The notes under the pieces: model-generated
The model's input: only the letters and a program-made list of their open reading frames with translations
The model's database searches: none
Told to the model about the DNA's origin: nothing
In this document: positions 16,692 to 25,805 of the stretch, one piece after another
Numbering within the stretch: the stretch's first letter is position 1
Layout of the letters: each line of letters starts with the position of its first letter
Made by a program: the position numbers and the translations under genes
Assembly (NCBI GenBank): GCA_023953905.1
Contig: JAMLJA010000022.1
Coordinates: forward strand, 1-64,000
DNA from: Rhizobiaceae bacterium
Lineage (GTDB): Bacteria; Pseudomonadota; Alphaproteobacteria; Rhizobiales; Rhizobiaceae
Length of the DNA stretch: 64,000 nt
Direction of reading: 5' to 3'

Positions 16692-17927
16692 ATGCGTTTT
16701 GAATGTACTGCCGCGCTTGCTGCGGGAATTGCACTTGGTTTGTCGGGTGGCGCACAGGCCGCCGATCTTGAAGTGACGCATTGGTGGACGTCTGGCGGCG
16801 AGGCCGCGGCGGTTGCCGAGTTCGCCAAGGCATTCGATGCCACCGGCAACAAGTGGATCGACGGCGCCATAGCGGGCGGCGGCAGCACCGCGCGTCCGGT
16901 CATGGTCAGCCGCATCACCGGCGGTTCTCCAATGGCTGCAACGCAGTTCAATACGGGCCGTCAGGCCGAGGAACTGGTCGAAGCCGGACTGATGCGCGAC
17001 TTCACCGATCTGGCCGAGAAGGAAGACTGGAAGAGCTTTATCCGCCCGGTCAGCCTGCTCGAAGGCTGCACTGTCGACGGCAAGGTCTATTGCGTGCCCG
17101 TCAATATCCACTCCTGGCAGTGGCTATGGCTCTCCAACAAGGCGTTCGAGGATGCCGGCGTGCCGGTTCCGACCAATTGGGACGAGTTCGTCGCCGCTGG
17201 CCCAGCGCTTGAGAAAGCCGGCAAGATCCCGCTCGCCATCGGCGGCCAGTCCTGGCAGACGACCGGTGCCTTCAACGTGCTGATCCCGGCTATTGCCGGC
17301 AAGGACGTTTTCCTCAAGGTCTATCAGGATCACGATGCCGAAGCGGCTGCGGGTCCTGAAATCGCCAAGGTGTTCAAGGCCGCCGACGATGCGCGCCGTA
17401 TGTCGGCCAAATCCAACGTTCAGGACTGGAATCAGGCGACCAACCTCGTCATCACGGGTCAAGCCGGCGGCCAGATCATGGGTGACTGGGCGCAGGGCGA
17501 ATTCCAGGTCGCCGGACAGGTGGCAGGAAAGGACTATACGTGTCTTCCCGGCCTCGGCGTCAACGAACTGATTTCGACGGGCGGCGACTCCTTCTATTTC
17601 CCCAAGCTCGACGATGCCGACAAGACCGCGGCTCAGGAAGTGCTGGCCTCGACCATGCTCAACCCGGCGACCCAGGTTGCGTTTAACTTGAAGAAGGGTT
17701 CGGTTCCGGTGCGCGGCGACGTTGATGTCTCGGCCGCCAATGATTGCATGAAGAAGGGTCTCGAAATCCTCGCCAAGGGCAACATCATCCCCGACACCAA
17801 TCAGCTCAACACCGAAGATACGAACAACCAGCTCAACGACCTGTTCGTCGAGTTCTTCAAGACGCCGTCCCTGACCCCGGAAGAGGCGCAAAAGCGCTTC
17901 GCCGCCATCATCGCGTCAGCCGACTGA
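16692..17927 (+). CDS. CUT1 ABC transporter sugar-binding protein
   Basis: Periplasmic solute-binding protein, 411 aa, first gene of the operon. The signal peptide MRFECTAALAAGIALGLSGG is followed by a cleavage site after AQA. The mature protein begins ADLEVTHWWTSGGEAAAVAEF, typical of the family 1 sugar binders. ATG 16692 has a GGGAGGAAC site. A strong hairpin follows the stop codon (17945-17970), consistent with differential expression of the binding protein over the permeases. The presence of a GH43 enzyme in the operon suggests xylo-oligosaccharides as ligand; that is an inference. Confidence 0.9.
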   Translation: MRFECTAALAAGIALGLSGGAQAADLEVTHWWTSGGEAAAVAEFAKAFDATGNKWIDGAIAGGGSTARPVMVSRITGGSPMAATQFNTGRQAEELVEAGLMRDFTDLAEKEDWKSFIRPVSLLEGCTVDGKVYCVPVNIHSWQWLWLSNKAFEDAGVPVPTNWDEFVAAGPALEKAGKIPLAIGGQSWQTTGAFNVLIPAIAGKDVFLKVYQDHDAEAAAGPEIAKVFKAADDARRMSAKSNVQDWNQATNLVITGQAGGQIMGDWAQGEFQVAGQVAGKDYTCLPGLGVNELISTGGDSFYFPKLDDADKTAAQEVLASTMLNPATQVAFNLKKGSVPVRGDVDVSAANDCMKKGLEILAKGNIIPDTNQLNTEDTNNQLNDLFVEFFKTPSLTPEEAQKRFAAIIASAD

Positions 17928-17944
17928 CCGATCGCATGAACGTC

Positions 17945-17970
17945 AGGCCGATCCGCACGCGGATCGGCCT
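17945..17970. repeat. Perfect intergenic hairpin between binding-protein and permease genes
   Basis: AGGCCGATCC and GGATCGGCCT form a perfect 10-bp stem (extendable by one G-C pair) around a 4-6-nt loop. It lies 17 bp after the binding-protein stop and is not followed by a T-run, so it is not a standard terminator. Hairpins at this position in sugar ABC operons commonly stabilise the upstream mRNA. That role is inferred here. Confidence 0.7.
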
Positions 17971-17994
17971 GTCCCTTGGCAGCCGGAGCCCAAG

Positions 17995-18900
17995 ATGAGC
18001 ACCAGCGAAACCATCGCTCGCCGCCCGAGCCAGCTGTTCAGGAATCTCAGCGCCAAGATCGCATCGCTGCCGATGATCCTGACCGCCCTCGTGGTGTTCC
18101 TCGGCAGTACTGCATGGACGATCGTCTATTCTTTCACCAACTCCAAGCTGCTGCCGCGTCTCAAATTCGTAGGGCTCGACCAATATGAGCGCCTCTGGGC
18201 GCAATCGCGCTGGCTGACCTCGATCGAAAACCTGCTCGTCTATGGCGTGTTGTCGCTGGTTTTCTCCTTTATCATTGGTTTCATCCTTGCGGCGCTTCTC
18301 GACCAGAAAATCCGCTTCGAGGGCGTGTTTCGAACCATCTTTCTTTATCCGTTCGCGCTGTCCTTCGTCGTCACAGGACTGACCTGGCAATGGATACTCA
18401 ATCCGGATTTCGGCGTGCAGCGCATCGTTCGCGCCATCGGCTGGACGAGCTTCACCTTCAATCCGCTCTATGATCAGCGGATTGTCATCTACGGCATCCT
18501 GATTGCGGGTCTGTGGCAAGGCACGGGATTGATCATGTGCCTGATGCTGGCCGGCTTGCGCGGTATCGACGAGGATATCTGGAAGGCCGCTCGCGTCGAC
18601 GGCATTCCGACGTGGAAGACATATGTTTTCATCGTTATCCCGATGATGCGCCCGGTATTCATCACCACTCTGGTCATCGTCGCGTCGGGCATCGTGCGGC
18701 TCTACGACCTTGTCGTCGCGCAGACCAGCGGCGGGCCGGGAGGCGCCTCTGAGGTGCCGGCGAAATATGTCTACGACTACATGTTCCTCGCCCAGAATCT
18801 CGGTCAGGGCTTCGCCGCGTCGACCATGATGCTGCTGTCGGTAGCCATCATTGTCGTGCCATGGGCCTATCTCGAATTCGGGGGAAAGAAGCGTGGCTGA
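17995..18900 (+). CDS. CUT1 ABC transporter permease, MalF-like
   Basis: Inner-membrane permease of 301 aa with six TM helices (LPMILTALVVFLGSTAWTIVYSF is the first). The EAA loop reads DEDIWKAARVDGIPTWKTYVFIVIP. It forms the heterodimeric channel with the next gene, whose GTG start overlaps its stop codon. It belongs to the xylo-oligosaccharide operon. Confidence 0.92.
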   Translation: MSTSETIARRPSQLFRNLSAKIASLPMILTALVVFLGSTAWTIVYSFTNSKLLPRLKFVGLDQYERLWAQSRWLTSIENLLVYGVLSLVFSFIIGFILAALLDQKIRFEGVFRTIFLYPFALSFVVTGLTWQWILNPDFGVQRIVRAIGWTSFTFNPLYDQRIVIYGILIAGLWQGTGLIMCLMLAGLRGIDEDIWKAARVDGIPTWKTYVFIVIPMMRPVFITTLVIVASGIVRLYDLVVAQTSGGPGGASEVPAKYVYDYMFLAQNLGQGFAASTMMLLSVAIIVVPWAYLEFGGKKRG

Positions 18901-19834
18901 CGTTCAGACCCTGAACATGGTTGCCGCGGGCGTCGACCCCGCATCCGATCGGCTTTCGGGACCGCGTGGAGCGCGGCCGCGCCGCACCCTTTCACGCCGC
19001 AACATCTTCATTTACGGCACGCTCATTCTGGTGGCTGTCTATTACCTCATTCCACTCTACGTGATGATCGTTACCTCGCTGAAGGGCATGCCGGAAATCC
19101 GTCTCGGCAACATTTTCGCGCCGCCCGTCGAGATCACCTTCGAACCATGGGTGAAGGCTTGGGCGACGGCCTGTACGGGGCTGAACTGCGATGGTCTCTC
19201 CCGCGGCTTCTGGAATTCCGTCCAGATCACCGTGCCCTCGGTGATCTTCTCCATCGGCGTCGCCTCGATCAATGGCTATGCGTTGGCGAACTGGCGCTTC
19301 AAGGGGGCCGACACATTCTTCACGATCCTGATCGTTGGCGCCTTCATCCCCTACCAGGTGATGATCTACCCGATCGTCATCCTGCTGCGGGAGATCGGCC
19401 TCTACGGCACTTTGTGGGGCCTGGTGATCGTGCACTCGATCTTCGGCATGCCGATCCTGACGCTTCTCTTCCGCAACTACTTCAGTTCGGTGCCCGAGGA
19501 GCTTTTCAAGGCTGCGCGCGTCGACGGCGCCGGGTTCTGGCGCATCTATTTCGTCATCATGCTGCCGATGGCGCTGCCGATCTTCGTCGTCGCCATCATC
19601 ATCCAGATTACCGGCATCTGGAACGATTTCCTGTTCGGCGTGATCTACACCAAGCCAGATACCTACCCGATGACCGTGCAGCTCAACAACATCGTCAACT
19701 CGGTTCAGGGCGTGAAGGAGTACAACGTCAATATGGCAGCCACCATTCTGACCGGCCTTGTCCCGCTGATCGTCTATTTCGTTTCCGGCAAGCTGTTCGT
19801 TCGCGGTATCGCGGCTGGCGCGGTGAAGGGATGA
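18893..19834 (+). CDS. CUT1 ABC transporter permease, MalG-like
   Basis: Second permease, 313 aa from GTG 18893. That start has a GGGGGAAAG site and overlaps the previous stop by 8 bp, so I prefer it to an ATG at 18851 lying deep in the upstream gene. Six TM helices begin at IFIYGTLILVAVYYLIPLYVMIV. The EAA loop is EELFKAARVDGAGFWRIYFVI. The tail SGKLFVRGIAAGAVKG is the usual MalG-type C-terminus. It overlaps the ATPase start by ATGA. Confidence 0.92.
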   Translation: MADVQTLNMVAAGVDPASDRLSGPRGARPRRTLSRRNIFIYGTLILVAVYYLIPLYVMIVTSLKGMPEIRLGNIFAPPVEITFEPWVKAWATACTGLNCDGLSRGFWNSVQITVPSVIFSIGVASINGYALANWRFKGADTFFTILIVGAFIPYQVMIYPIVILLREIGLYGTLWGLVIVHSIFGMPILTLLFRNYFSSVPEELFKAARVDGAGFWRIYFVIMLPMALPIFVVAIIIQITGIWNDFLFGVIYTKPDTYPMTVQLNNIVNSVQGVKEYNVNMAATILTGLVPLIVYFVSGKLFVRGIAAGAVKG

Positions 19835-20937
19835 GCAGCATGGACACTCCCGCCACAAGCGTCTCCATTCGCGATCTGTCGCTCAATTTCGGCACGGTTG
19901 CAGTGCTGAAAGGCCTGGACCTGGACATTCAGGAAGGCGAATTCCTTGTCCTGCTTGGGCCCTCCGGCTGTGGCAAGTCCACCTTGCTCAATTGCATTGC
20001 CGGGCTGATGGATGTGAGCGACGGCCAGATATTCATCAAGGACAGGAACGTCACCTGGGAGGAGCCCAAGGACCGTGGCATCGGCATGGTGTTTCAATCC
20101 TATGCGCTCTACCCGCAGATGACCGTCAGGGGCAATCTGAGCTTTGGTCTCAAGACTGCCGGCATGGCCAAGGATGAGATCGCCAAGCGGGTCGCGCGCA
20201 CCGCGGACGTGCTTCAGATTGAGCCGCTGCTCGACCGCAAGCCGTCGCAATTGTCAGGCGGCCAGCGGCAGCGCGTCGCCATCGGCCGCGCATTGGTGCG
20301 CGACGTTGACGTGTTTCTGTTCGATGAGCCTCTGTCCAATCTCGACGCCAAGCTGCGGTCGGAACTGCGCGTCGAGATCAAGCGCCTTCACCAGAAACTC
20401 GCCAACACAATGGTCTATGTGACGCATGACCAGATCGAGGCGATGACGCTGGCCGACCGGATCGCGGTGATGCGCGGCGGCCAGATCCAGCAGCTCGATG
20501 CGCCGCAGACCATCTACAGCCGGCCGGTAAATCGCTACGTCGCCGACTTCATCGGCTCGCCGGGCATGAATTTTCTGTCCGGAGCGGTTGAGATCAAAGA
20601 TGGTATCCCGCATTTTATCGCCGAAGGCATCGACGTATCGCTGTCGAACTATATCTTCAATGGCGATGCGGTCGCGGCCGGACCAGCCGAACTCGGTGTC
20701 CGCCCCGAACATATCGGCGTCAACAGCGGCGAGGATTGGCCCTATGCCAACACCGTCGCGGTTGAAGTGGTCGAGCCCATGGGCTCAGACACGCTGATCT
20801 GGTCGAAGCTGGGCAATCAGAACATATCCATGCGGCTGCCCAGCGAACGCGCGCCGCGTGTGGGAGACAGCGTATCCATCGGCTTCGATCCGATGCGGGC
20901 ATCGCTGTTTGATATTGCCACAGGGGCTCGCCTCTGA
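19831..20937 (+). CDS. CUT1 ABC transporter ATP-binding protein
   Basis: ATPase of 368 aa energising the two permeases above. Walker A is GPSGCGKST, signature LSGGQRQRVAIGRA, Walker B VFLFDEPLSNLD, and switch VTHDQIEAMTLADR. A TOBE-type C-terminal domain (LGVRPEHIGV) follows. The ATG at 19831 overlaps the preceding stop (ATGA), indicating translational coupling. It is a paralogue of aglK in this window. Confidence 0.93.
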   Translation: MSSMDTPATSVSIRDLSLNFGTVAVLKGLDLDIQEGEFLVLLGPSGCGKSTLLNCIAGLMDVSDGQIFIKDRNVTWEEPKDRGIGMVFQSYALYPQMTVRGNLSFGLKTAGMAKDEIAKRVARTADVLQIEPLLDRKPSQLSGGQRQRVAIGRALVRDVDVFLFDEPLSNLDAKLRSELRVEIKRLHQKLANTMVYVTHDQIEAMTLADRIAVMRGGQIQQLDAPQTIYSRPVNRYVADFIGSPGMNFLSGAVEIKDGIPHFIAEGIDVSLSNYIFNGDAVAAGPAELGVRPEHIGVNSGEDWPYANTVAVEVVEPMGSDTLIWSKLGNQNISMRLPSERAPRVGDSVSIGFDPMRASLFDIATGARL

Positions 20938-20975
20938 GCTTCCGCCAACACAGACCCGAGACAGGACAACATCGA

Positions 20976-21722
20976 ATGAACTGGTCATTCCAACTCTACA
21001 GCGCGCGCAATTTCCAGCCTTGGGAGACTGTCATCAAGACTGTCGCCGACGCGGGCTACGCTCATGTCGAAGGCTTCGGCGGGCTCTATGACGATCCGAA
21101 ATCGCTGCGCGGGATGCTCGACCGCGATGGGCTGACCATGCCCACCGGCCATTTCAGCCTCGATATGCTCGAGAACGACTTTTCGCGCGCCGCCAGCATC
21201 GCGGACACGCTCGGTGTGAAGGTCATGATATGTCCCCACATCGCCGCTGACCTGCGCCCTTCCGACGCTACCGGTTGGCGGGGTTTCGGCGAGCGTCTTG
21301 CCAAGGTCGGTGAAGCCGCAAAACGCGCCGGCTACGACTTTGCCTGGCACAATCACGATTTCGAGTTCATGAAGCTCGACGACGGCAGCACGCCCCAGGA
21401 ACACATCCTGTCCGCGGCGCCGGATATCGGCTGGGAGATGGATGTCGCATGGGTCATCCGCGGGGGTGCCGATGCGCTTCCCTGGATCGAGAAATACGGC
21501 TCGCGCATCGTTGCCGTGCACGTCAAGGATATTGCCCGACAAGGCGAGGGTCTGGATGAGGATGGCTGGTCCGATGTCGGCTACGGCACCGTCGACTGGC
21601 CTGCTCTCATGAAGGCGTTCAAGGCAAACTCGGCCGCCAGGTATTATGTGATGGAACAGGATAATCCGAACGATATCGAGCGCTTCGCGCGCCGGTCGAT
21701 CGAATCCGCAAAGAACTTTTGA
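20976..21722 (+). CDS. Sugar phosphate isomerase/epimerase, TIM-barrel
   Basis: Xylose-isomerase-like TIM barrel protein of 248 aa in the AP-endonuclease 2 superfamily. Acidic and His residues in FAWHNHDFEF, WEMDVAWV, VAVHVKD and YYVMEQDNP are at positions expected for a divalent metal site. It has no signal peptide, so it acts in the cytoplasm. It lies 38 bp after the ATPase and 10 bp before a Gfo/Idh oxidoreductase, a pair often found together in sugar-catabolic operons. The substrate is not recognisable. Confidence 0.85.
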   Translation: MNWSFQLYSARNFQPWETVIKTVADAGYAHVEGFGGLYDDPKSLRGMLDRDGLTMPTGHFSLDMLENDFSRAASIADTLGVKVMICPHIAADLRPSDATGWRGFGERLAKVGEAAKRAGYDFAWHNHDFEFMKLDDGSTPQEHILSAAPDIGWEMDVAWVIRGGADALPWIEKYGSRIVAVHVKDIARQGEGLDEDGWSDVGYGTVDWPALMKAFKANSAARYYVMEQDNPNDIERFARRSIESAKNF

Positions 21723-21732
21723 GGACAGGCAG

Positions 21733-22905
21733 ATGGCAAAGCAACTTGGCGTCGGCGTCATCGGTTGTGGGAACATCTCCACCACCTATTTTTCGCTCGC
21801 TCCGCTTTTCAAGGGCATCGAGATACGTGCCTGCGCCGACATCAACATGGAGGCCGCGCACGCTCGCGCAAAGCAGTACGGAATCCGCGCTGAGACCGTC
21901 GACGAGATACTGAAGGATGATGAGATCGATATCATCGTCAATCTCACCATTCCGGCGGTACACTATGAGGTGACGAAGCAGGTTCTGGATGCCGGCAAGC
22001 ATGTCTATTCGGAAAAGCCCTTCGTGCTTAACGTCAAGGACGGGTTGGATCTGAAGAAGCGCGCCGACCGCAAGAATCTTCGCATCGGTTCGGCCCCCGA
22101 TACGTTTCTTGGTGGCGCCCACCAACTTGTGCGACATTTGATCGACGCTGGCAGGGTTGGCCGCATCACAAGCGGAACCTGCTATGTGATGAGCCATGGA
22201 ATGGAGGATTGGCATCCCAATCCCGACTTCTTCTTTCAGCCGGGAGCGGGGCCGATTCTTGACGTCGGACCATATTACGTTTCCGAGCTCATCAATCTGA
22301 TTGGTCCGGTCAGGCAGGTCGCCGCAATTTCGGCAATTCCCGCCAAAGAGCGCACGATCGGCTCGAAGCCGCGTGCCGGCGAGAAGATCCCCGTCGATAC
22401 GCCGACCACGATCCATGCGGTTCTTGAGTTTGTGAATGGAGCGGTGATCACGCTCAACGCCAGCTGGGATGTGTGGACGCATGGTCATGCGCCGGTCGAG
22501 CTTTACGGTGAGAACGGCACCATTTTCGTGCCCGATCCGAATTTCTTCGGCGGAGATGTGCGCTACACGAAACGCGGGTCGGAAATGAAGGCACGACCGA
22601 AATGGGAACACCCGTTCAGTGAGCCCAACGAAAAGCACAAGAATGGCATGAGGGCCAATTACCGGGCAGCCGGGCTTGCGGACATGGCGATTGCCATTGG
22701 CGAAGGCCGGCCGCATCGCTGCTCGATGGAAATGGCGCTGCATGCCGTCGAAGTCATGACCGGCATCCTGAAGTCCGGTGAGACGGGCAAGTTCATCGCC
22801 ATGCAAACGACATGCGAGCGACCTGCTCCGCTTGCCGTGAAGGAAGCAAAATCGCTTCTCGCTCGTTCCAAAGGTACGGCGGTAAAGAGGGCCGCCAAAC
22901 AGTAG
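21733..22905 (+). CDS. Gfo/Idh/MocA-family NAD(P)-dependent oxidoreductase
   Basis: Cytoplasmic sugar or polyol dehydrogenase, 390 aa. The N-terminal Rossmann fold has GVGVIGCGNIS, and the characteristic EKP catalytic motif is in YSEKPFVLN. The C-terminal alpha/beta substrate domain includes DVGPYYVSELINLIG. It is the partner of the isomerase just upstream. The substrate is unknown; the operon context suggests a xylan-derived sugar or sugar acid. Confidence 0.87.
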   Translation: MAKQLGVGVIGCGNISTTYFSLAPLFKGIEIRACADINMEAAHARAKQYGIRAETVDEILKDDEIDIIVNLTIPAVHYEVTKQVLDAGKHVYSEKPFVLNVKDGLDLKKRADRKNLRIGSAPDTFLGGAHQLVRHLIDAGRVGRITSGTCYVMSHGMEDWHPNPDFFFQPGAGPILDVGPYYVSELINLIGPVRQVAAISAIPAKERTIGSKPRAGEKIPVDTPTTIHAVLEFVNGAVITLNASWDVWTHGHAPVELYGENGTIFVPDPNFFGGDVRYTKRGSEMKARPKWEHPFSEPNEKHKNGMRANYRAAGLADMAIAIGEGRPHRCSMEMALHAVEVMTGILKSGETGKFIAMQTTCERPAPLAVKEAKSLLARSKGTAVKRAAKQ

Positions 22906-23081
22906 GCCGTTGCCAGGCTTCCACGGCCCCTTGAGAGGTCTGGCACAAGGCCCGGGCAGGTGGAGGGAAGGCCTCTTTCGAGGTCGACCCTCCATCGGTC
23001 CCGAAATCCTGATACAAACATGTTCGTGCACAGGCGCCCCAGCGGCGAGCCAGCGCAGACGAGCAACATGAGGAACAATCC

Positions 23082-24131
23082 ATGGCGTGGCATCCGGCAG
23101 AAAACAGATATCAGTCGATGAAGTACAACCGCACAGGCGCGTCCGGCCTGAAGCTGCCGGCGATCTCGCTCGGCCTCTGGCACAACTTCGGCGATGACAC
23201 GCCTCACCAGACCAAGCGCGCCATCTGCCAGCGGGCCTTTGATCTGGGCATCACCCATTTCGACCTTGCAAACAATTACGGCCCGCCGCCCGGTTCGGCC
23301 GAAACCGCATTCGGCGAGATCCTGCGCACCGATTTCGCCGGTTATCGCGACCAGATGATCATTTCGTCCAAGGCCGGCTACGACATGTGGCCGGGACCGT
23401 ACGGCGAATGGGGCAGCCGCAAATATCTGATCGCCAGCTGTGACCAGAGCCTGAAGCGCATGGGTCTGGACTATGTCGACATCTTCTATTCACACCGCTT
23501 CGATCCGGAAACGCCGCTCGAGGAAACGATGATGGCGCTCGATCATATCGTGCGGTCCGGACGCGCGCTCTATGTCGGCATCTCGTCCTATAATTCGCAG
23601 CGCACCCGCGAGGCGGCAGACATCATGAAGCAGCTTGGCACGCCGCTGCTGATCCATCAGCCCAGCTATTCGATGATCAACCGCTGGGTCGAGGATGATG
23701 GGCTGCTCGATACGCTGGAGGGCCTCGGGATCGGTTCGATCGTGTTCTCGCCGCTGGCGCAGGGCATGCTGACGTCGAAATATCTCAAGGGAATTCCGGC
23801 CGGCAGCCGCGCCTCTCAGGGCAAGTCGCTCCGCGAAGGCTTTATCAACGACACCACCCTCAAGAACATCAAGGCATTGGACAAGATCGCCAAGGCGCGC
23901 GGGCAGACGCTTGCCCAGATGGCGATCGCATGGGTTCTGCGCAAAGGCCGCGTGACAAGCGCGCTGATCGGGGCCAGCCGTCCCGAACAGGTGGATGATT
24001 GTGTCGGTGCACTGAAGAACCTCGATTTCACGGAGGCGGAACTCGCCGACATCGACAAGTTCGCGCGCGACGCGGACATCAATCTGTGGGCCGCTTCTGC
24101 GGAGCGCAAAGGGCCGACACGGAAGAAGTGA
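23082..24131 (+). CDS. yghZ: Aldo/keto reductase, YghZ (L-glyceraldehyde 3-phosphate reductase) type
   Basis: NADPH-dependent aldo-keto reductase, 349 aa, matching E. coli YghZ along its length including the N-terminus (ISLGLWHNFGDD, HFDLANNYGPPPGSAE, SKAGYDMWPGPYG). The AKR tetrad Asp and Tyr are in FDLANNYG, the Lys in SSKAGYD and the His in FYSHRFD. YghZ reduces L-glyceraldehyde 3-phosphate and methylglyoxal. Within this operon it may serve aldehyde detoxification or a sugar reduction. It ends 4 bp before the GH43 gene. The upstream gap 22906-23081 shows nothing else. Confidence 0.88.
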   Translation: MAWHPAENRYQSMKYNRTGASGLKLPAISLGLWHNFGDDTPHQTKRAICQRAFDLGITHFDLANNYGPPPGSAETAFGEILRTDFAGYRDQMIISSKAGYDMWPGPYGEWGSRKYLIASCDQSLKRMGLDYVDIFYSHRFDPETPLEETMMALDHIVRSGRALYVGISSYNSQRTREAADIMKQLGTPLLIHQPSYSMINRWVEDDGLLDTLEGLGIGSIVFSPLAQGMLTSKYLKGIPAGSRASQGKSLREGFINDTTLKNIKALDKIAKARGQTLAQMAIAWVLRKGRVTSALIGASRPEQVDDCVGALKNLDFTEAELADIDKFARDADINLWAASAERKGPTRKK

Positions 24132-24135
24132 CGAT

Positions 24136-25749
24136 ATGATCCGCAACCCGATCCTGCGCGGCTTTAATGCCGATCCGTCGATCTGCAGGGTCGGGGGCGA
24201 TTATTACATCGCGACCTCCACCTTCGAGTGGTATCCCGGCGTCCAGATCCACCACTCGACCGACCTCGTAAACTGGAGGCTGGTGAAGCGGCCGCTGGAT
24301 CGCGCCAGCCAGCTCGATATGCGCGGCAATCCGGATTCGGGCGGCATCTGGGCTCCGTGTCTGTCCCATGCGGACGGCCTGTTCTGGCTGGTCTACACCG
24401 ACGTCAAGCGCATGGACGGCAACTTCAAGGACACGCACAACTACATCGTGACCGCCCCGGCGATCGATGGACCCTGGTCCGATCCGTTCTATGTCAATTC
24501 GAGCGGTTTCGACCCCTCGCTTTTTCACGACGATGACGGCCGCAAATGGTTCCTCAACATGCTGTGGAGCCACATATCGAATGGTGTGGGTGGCCAGCCG
24601 AAGCACCCGTCCTTTGCCGGCATCCTGTTGCAGGAATGGGATGCGACGACCGGCAAGCTCGTGGGTCCGGTCAAGAACATCTTTGCCGGAAGCCCGCTCG
24701 GCCTGGTCGAGGGGCCGCATCTGTTCAAGCGCGATGGCTGGTACTATCTCACCACCGCCGAAGGCGGGACTGGCTATGGACACGCCGTGACGATGGCTCG
24801 CTCCCGCAAAATCGATGGTCCCTACGAGATGCACCCCGACGTGCACGTCATCACGTCGAAGGATGCACCTGAAGCATTATTGCAGCGCGCAGGGCATGGC
24901 CAGATCGTCGAGACGCCGGACGGCCAGTTCTATCACACGCATCTCTGTTCACGTCCGCTTCCGGGGCTGCGCCGATCCCCACTCGGGCGTGAAACGGCAA
25001 TCCAGAAATGCGTATGGGGAGAGGATGGCTGGTTGCGGCTTGTTGCAGGCGGACCGGTGCCGCGTGTCGATGTCGAGGCGCCCATTGGAGCAGCCGAGCC
25101 GAGGCCGGATAAAGCCGCGCGCCACAGCTTCGATGATGGCGCACAACTCCCGGCCGACTTTCAGTGGCTCAGGACGCCCTATCCGGACCGCCTCTTCTCG
25201 CTGACCGAACGCCCGGGCTGGCTGCGTCTTCACGGGCGCGAATCAATCGGCAGCTGGTTCGAGCAGTCTCTGGTCGCGCGCAGGCAGGAGCATTTTTCGT
25301 TCAGGGCGCAGACGGTGCTCGATGTCTCACCGCAGAACCTGCAGCAGGCGGCAGGCCTCACACTCTACTACAATCGCCACAAGTTCCACCTGCTGGCCGT
25401 CACCCATGATGAGCGCCTGGGTCGGGTTCTGACGATCCTGTCCTGTCCCGGCAATTGGCCGGACGGCAAGCTGGAGTTCCCGCTCGCCACACCCCTTCGG
25501 TTGCCGGGCGGGCCGGTCGAGCTGGCCGCGGATGTTGACGGCGCCGCGCTGCAGTTCTTCTTCGACACGGGATCGGGCTGGCAGGCAGCAGGCCCCGTGC
25601 TCGACGCCAGTGTCATTTCGGATGAAGGCGGGCGCGGCGAGCACGCCTCGTTCACCGGAGCGTTCGTCGGAATGATGGCGTTCGATGTGTCTGGCGCGGC
25701 CATGCCCGCGGATTTCCAGCGGTTTGAGTACATTCCGCGAAACAGCTGA
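24136..25749 (+). CDS. xynB: Beta-xylosidase, glycoside hydrolase family 43
   Basis: Cytoplasmic GH43 enzyme (537 aa, no signal peptide) that removes xylose from imported xylo-oligosaccharides. The five-bladed propeller has base D13 in NADPS, pKa modulator D126 in GFDPSLF and acid E192 in VEGPHLF. These match the D14/D127/E186 trio of the Selenomonas enzyme. The C-terminal beta-sandwich domain typical of this subfamily (from about residue 330) is complete. An alpha-L-arabinofuranosidase side activity is common in the family. It is the last gene of the operon and is followed by a strong hairpin. Confidence 0.9.
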   Translation: MIRNPILRGFNADPSICRVGGDYYIATSTFEWYPGVQIHHSTDLVNWRLVKRPLDRASQLDMRGNPDSGGIWAPCLSHADGLFWLVYTDVKRMDGNFKDTHNYIVTAPAIDGPWSDPFYVNSSGFDPSLFHDDDGRKWFLNMLWSHISNGVGGQPKHPSFAGILLQEWDATTGKLVGPVKNIFAGSPLGLVEGPHLFKRDGWYYLTTAEGGTGYGHAVTMARSRKIDGPYEMHPDVHVITSKDAPEALLQRAGHGQIVETPDGQFYHTHLCSRPLPGLRRSPLGRETAIQKCVWGEDGWLRLVAGGPVPRVDVEAPIGAAEPRPDKAARHSFDDGAQLPADFQWLRTPYPDRLFSLTERPGWLRLHGRESIGSWFEQSLVARRQEHFSFRAQTVLDVSPQNLQQAAGLTLYYNRHKFHLLAVTHDERLGRVLTILSCPGNWPDGKLEFPLATPLRLPGGPVELAADVDGAALQFFFDTGSGWQAAGPVLDASVISDEGGRGEHASFTGAFVGMMAFDVSGAAMPADFQRFEYIPRNS

Positions 25750-25756
25750 ATCAGAA

Positions 25757-25778
25757 GCGGCGAGCCGAAGCTCGCCGC
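25757..25778. terminator. Hairpin between convergent xynB and trypsin-like gene
   Basis: GCGGCGAGC CGAA GCTCGCCGC forms a perfect 9-bp stem with a stable CGAA tetraloop. It sits between two converging genes. There is no T-run on either side, so it may be a weak bidirectional terminator or an mRNA end-protecting hairpin. Confidence 0.55.
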
Positions 25779-25805
25779 CCGTTGCCTGAGACTCTCAGAC
25801 CGGAC

